DNA of 64,000 nt from Vibrio xiamenensis (GTDB lineage: Bacteria > Pseudomonadota > Gammaproteobacteria > Enterobacterales > Vibrionaceae): assembly GCF_900100015.1 (NCBI RefSeq), contig NZ_FNDD01000004.1:168576-232575 (forward strand), in the 5' to 3' direction. How positions within the stretch are numbered: the first letter of the stretch is position 1; each line of letters starts with the position of its first letter. The notes beneath the pieces are model-generated. The model ran no database searches. It was not told the origin of the DNA and worked only from the letters and a program-made list of their open reading frames with translations. Both the position numbers and the translations under genes were made by a program. Shown here in pieces: positions 63,402 through 64,000 of this stretch.

Positions 63402-64000
63402 TTATTCTGCACTGCTTAGCGCCGCCACCACTTTATCAACCATACGCTGCTTATGCGCATCATCCACAAAACTGGCTTCAATCGCATTGAGGGTAAACTG
63501 CGCTAACTCTTGTTTCGTCATGCTATGAGCATTGGCGACGGCAAGAAAGTTATCCGTCATATAGCCGCCGAAATACGATGGGTCGTCTGAATTGATGGTG
63601 ACACATAAACCTTGGCGCAAGAGCTCAACAATATTGTGCTCATCCATGGTTTCAAACACCTTAAGCTTAAGATTAGACAATGGACAAACCGTCAGTGGAA
63701 TGCGTTGCTCGGCTAACTGCTGCACCAGTTGTGGATCATCAACGCAAAGTACGCCATGGTCAATACGTGTGGTTTTCAACAAAGATAAGCTGTTATAAAT
63801 ATTCGACACAGGCCCTTCTTCACCAGCATGAGCCACAGTTAAGAAACCTTCCGCTAATGCTTTTTCAAATACGCGCTGAAACTTCTCTGGCGGGTGGCCT
63901 TTTTCCGAAGAATCCAACCCAACCCCAACGATTTTATCTTTATGCACCAGCGCCATTTCAAGCGTCGTGAAAGCACTTTCTTCATCTAAGTGACGCAAAA
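63402..64000 (-). CDS. Adenine-deaminase-type aminohydrolase, partial
   Basis: C-terminal about 198 aa of an adenosine/adenine deaminase family metal enzyme; the 5' part lies beyond the window. Motifs: VAHAGEEG (catalytic Glu), TRIDHGV and TVCPLSNLKL. The metal-site segment reads INSDDPSYFGGY, which is the adenine deaminase (Aah1-like) form rather than the NTDDP form of adenosine deaminase. Likely role: hydrolyse adenine to hypoxanthine in purine salvage. Confidence 0.85.
   Translation of the reverse strand, partial: LRHLDEESAFTTLEMALVHKDKIVGVGLDSSEKGHPPEKFQRVFEKALAEGFLTVAHAGEEGPVSNIYNSLSLLKTTRIDHGVLCVDDPQLVQQLAEQRIPLTVCPLSNLKLKVFETMDEHNIVELLRQGLCVTINSDDPSYFGGYMTDNFLAVANAHSMTKQELAQFTLNAIEASFVDDAHKQRMVDKVVAALSSAE

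Noticed and set aside
1..64000. CRISPR array, prophage, insertion sequence or transposon
   Set aside because: No regularly spaced repeats, transposase, integrase or phage structural genes were seen; the only tandem repeats are coding repeats in the lipoprotein gene.

Overview
The window looks like a Vibrio chromosome. It carries a complete lateral-type (laf) flagellar system with LafK, LafS, MotY and LafT/LafU, followed by an intact menaquinone operon (menF-D-H-B-C-E) and the alaA-yfbR-dGTPase string familiar from vibrios. Species cannot be fixed from sequence alone. No rRNA, tRNA, CRISPR array, insertion sequence or phage gene was seen.

Layout. 1-1.1 kb: PLP-dependent lyase. 1.1-39.6 kb: one contiguous lateral flagellar cluster in four alternating blocks. 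(i) Minus strand: motY-lafK-fliEFGHIJ, the activator, MS ring/switch and export ATPase. (ii) Plus strand: fliMNPQR-flhBA plus a degenerate EAL-domain gene, then lafA (flagellin), then lafBCDEFSTU (cap, chaperones, hook-length control, FliL, sigma-28, stator). A small membrane protein, an 11-residue-repeat lipoprotein and an NlpE-like lipoprotein follow. (iii) Minus strand: flgBCDEFGHIJKL and a LafW-like flagellin-related gene. (iv) Plus strand: flgA, flgM, flgN and a lytic transglycosylase. 39.6-46.4 kb: acyltransferase, DUF1244 and Tim44-like genes, a TetR regulator with an LplT-PlsC fusion, and a YeiH-type membrane protein. 46.5-53.7 kb: men operon. 53.9-57.3 kb: alaA, yfbR, dGTPase-like gene. 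57.6-64 kb: lipoprotein pullulanase, NlpC/P60 lipoprotein, an RTX-like hypothetical and a partial adenine-deaminase-type gene.

How it works together. LafK, a sigma-54 activator with a receiver that lacks the phospho-acceptor aspartate, probably switches on two operons through sigma-54 sites visible in the sequence: a perfect one before lafB (18217-18232) and a near-perfect one before flgB (37095-37109). The lafB operon encodes LafS, the sigma-28 that should then drive lafA; FlgM holds LafS until the hook is complete. FlgJ lacks its peptidoglycan-hydrolase domain, and a separate transglycosylase beside flgN probably replaces it. No chemotaxis, flhF/flhG or fliO genes are present, so these functions are probably shared with a polar system elsewhere or dispensable.

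The most interesting points are the degenerate EAL protein co-transcribed with flhA, the unphosphorylatable LafK receiver, the split FlgJ/transglycosylase arrangement, the repeat-rich motY/fliM divergent promoter region, and the single-locus placement of the whole system beside chromosomal housekeeping genes.
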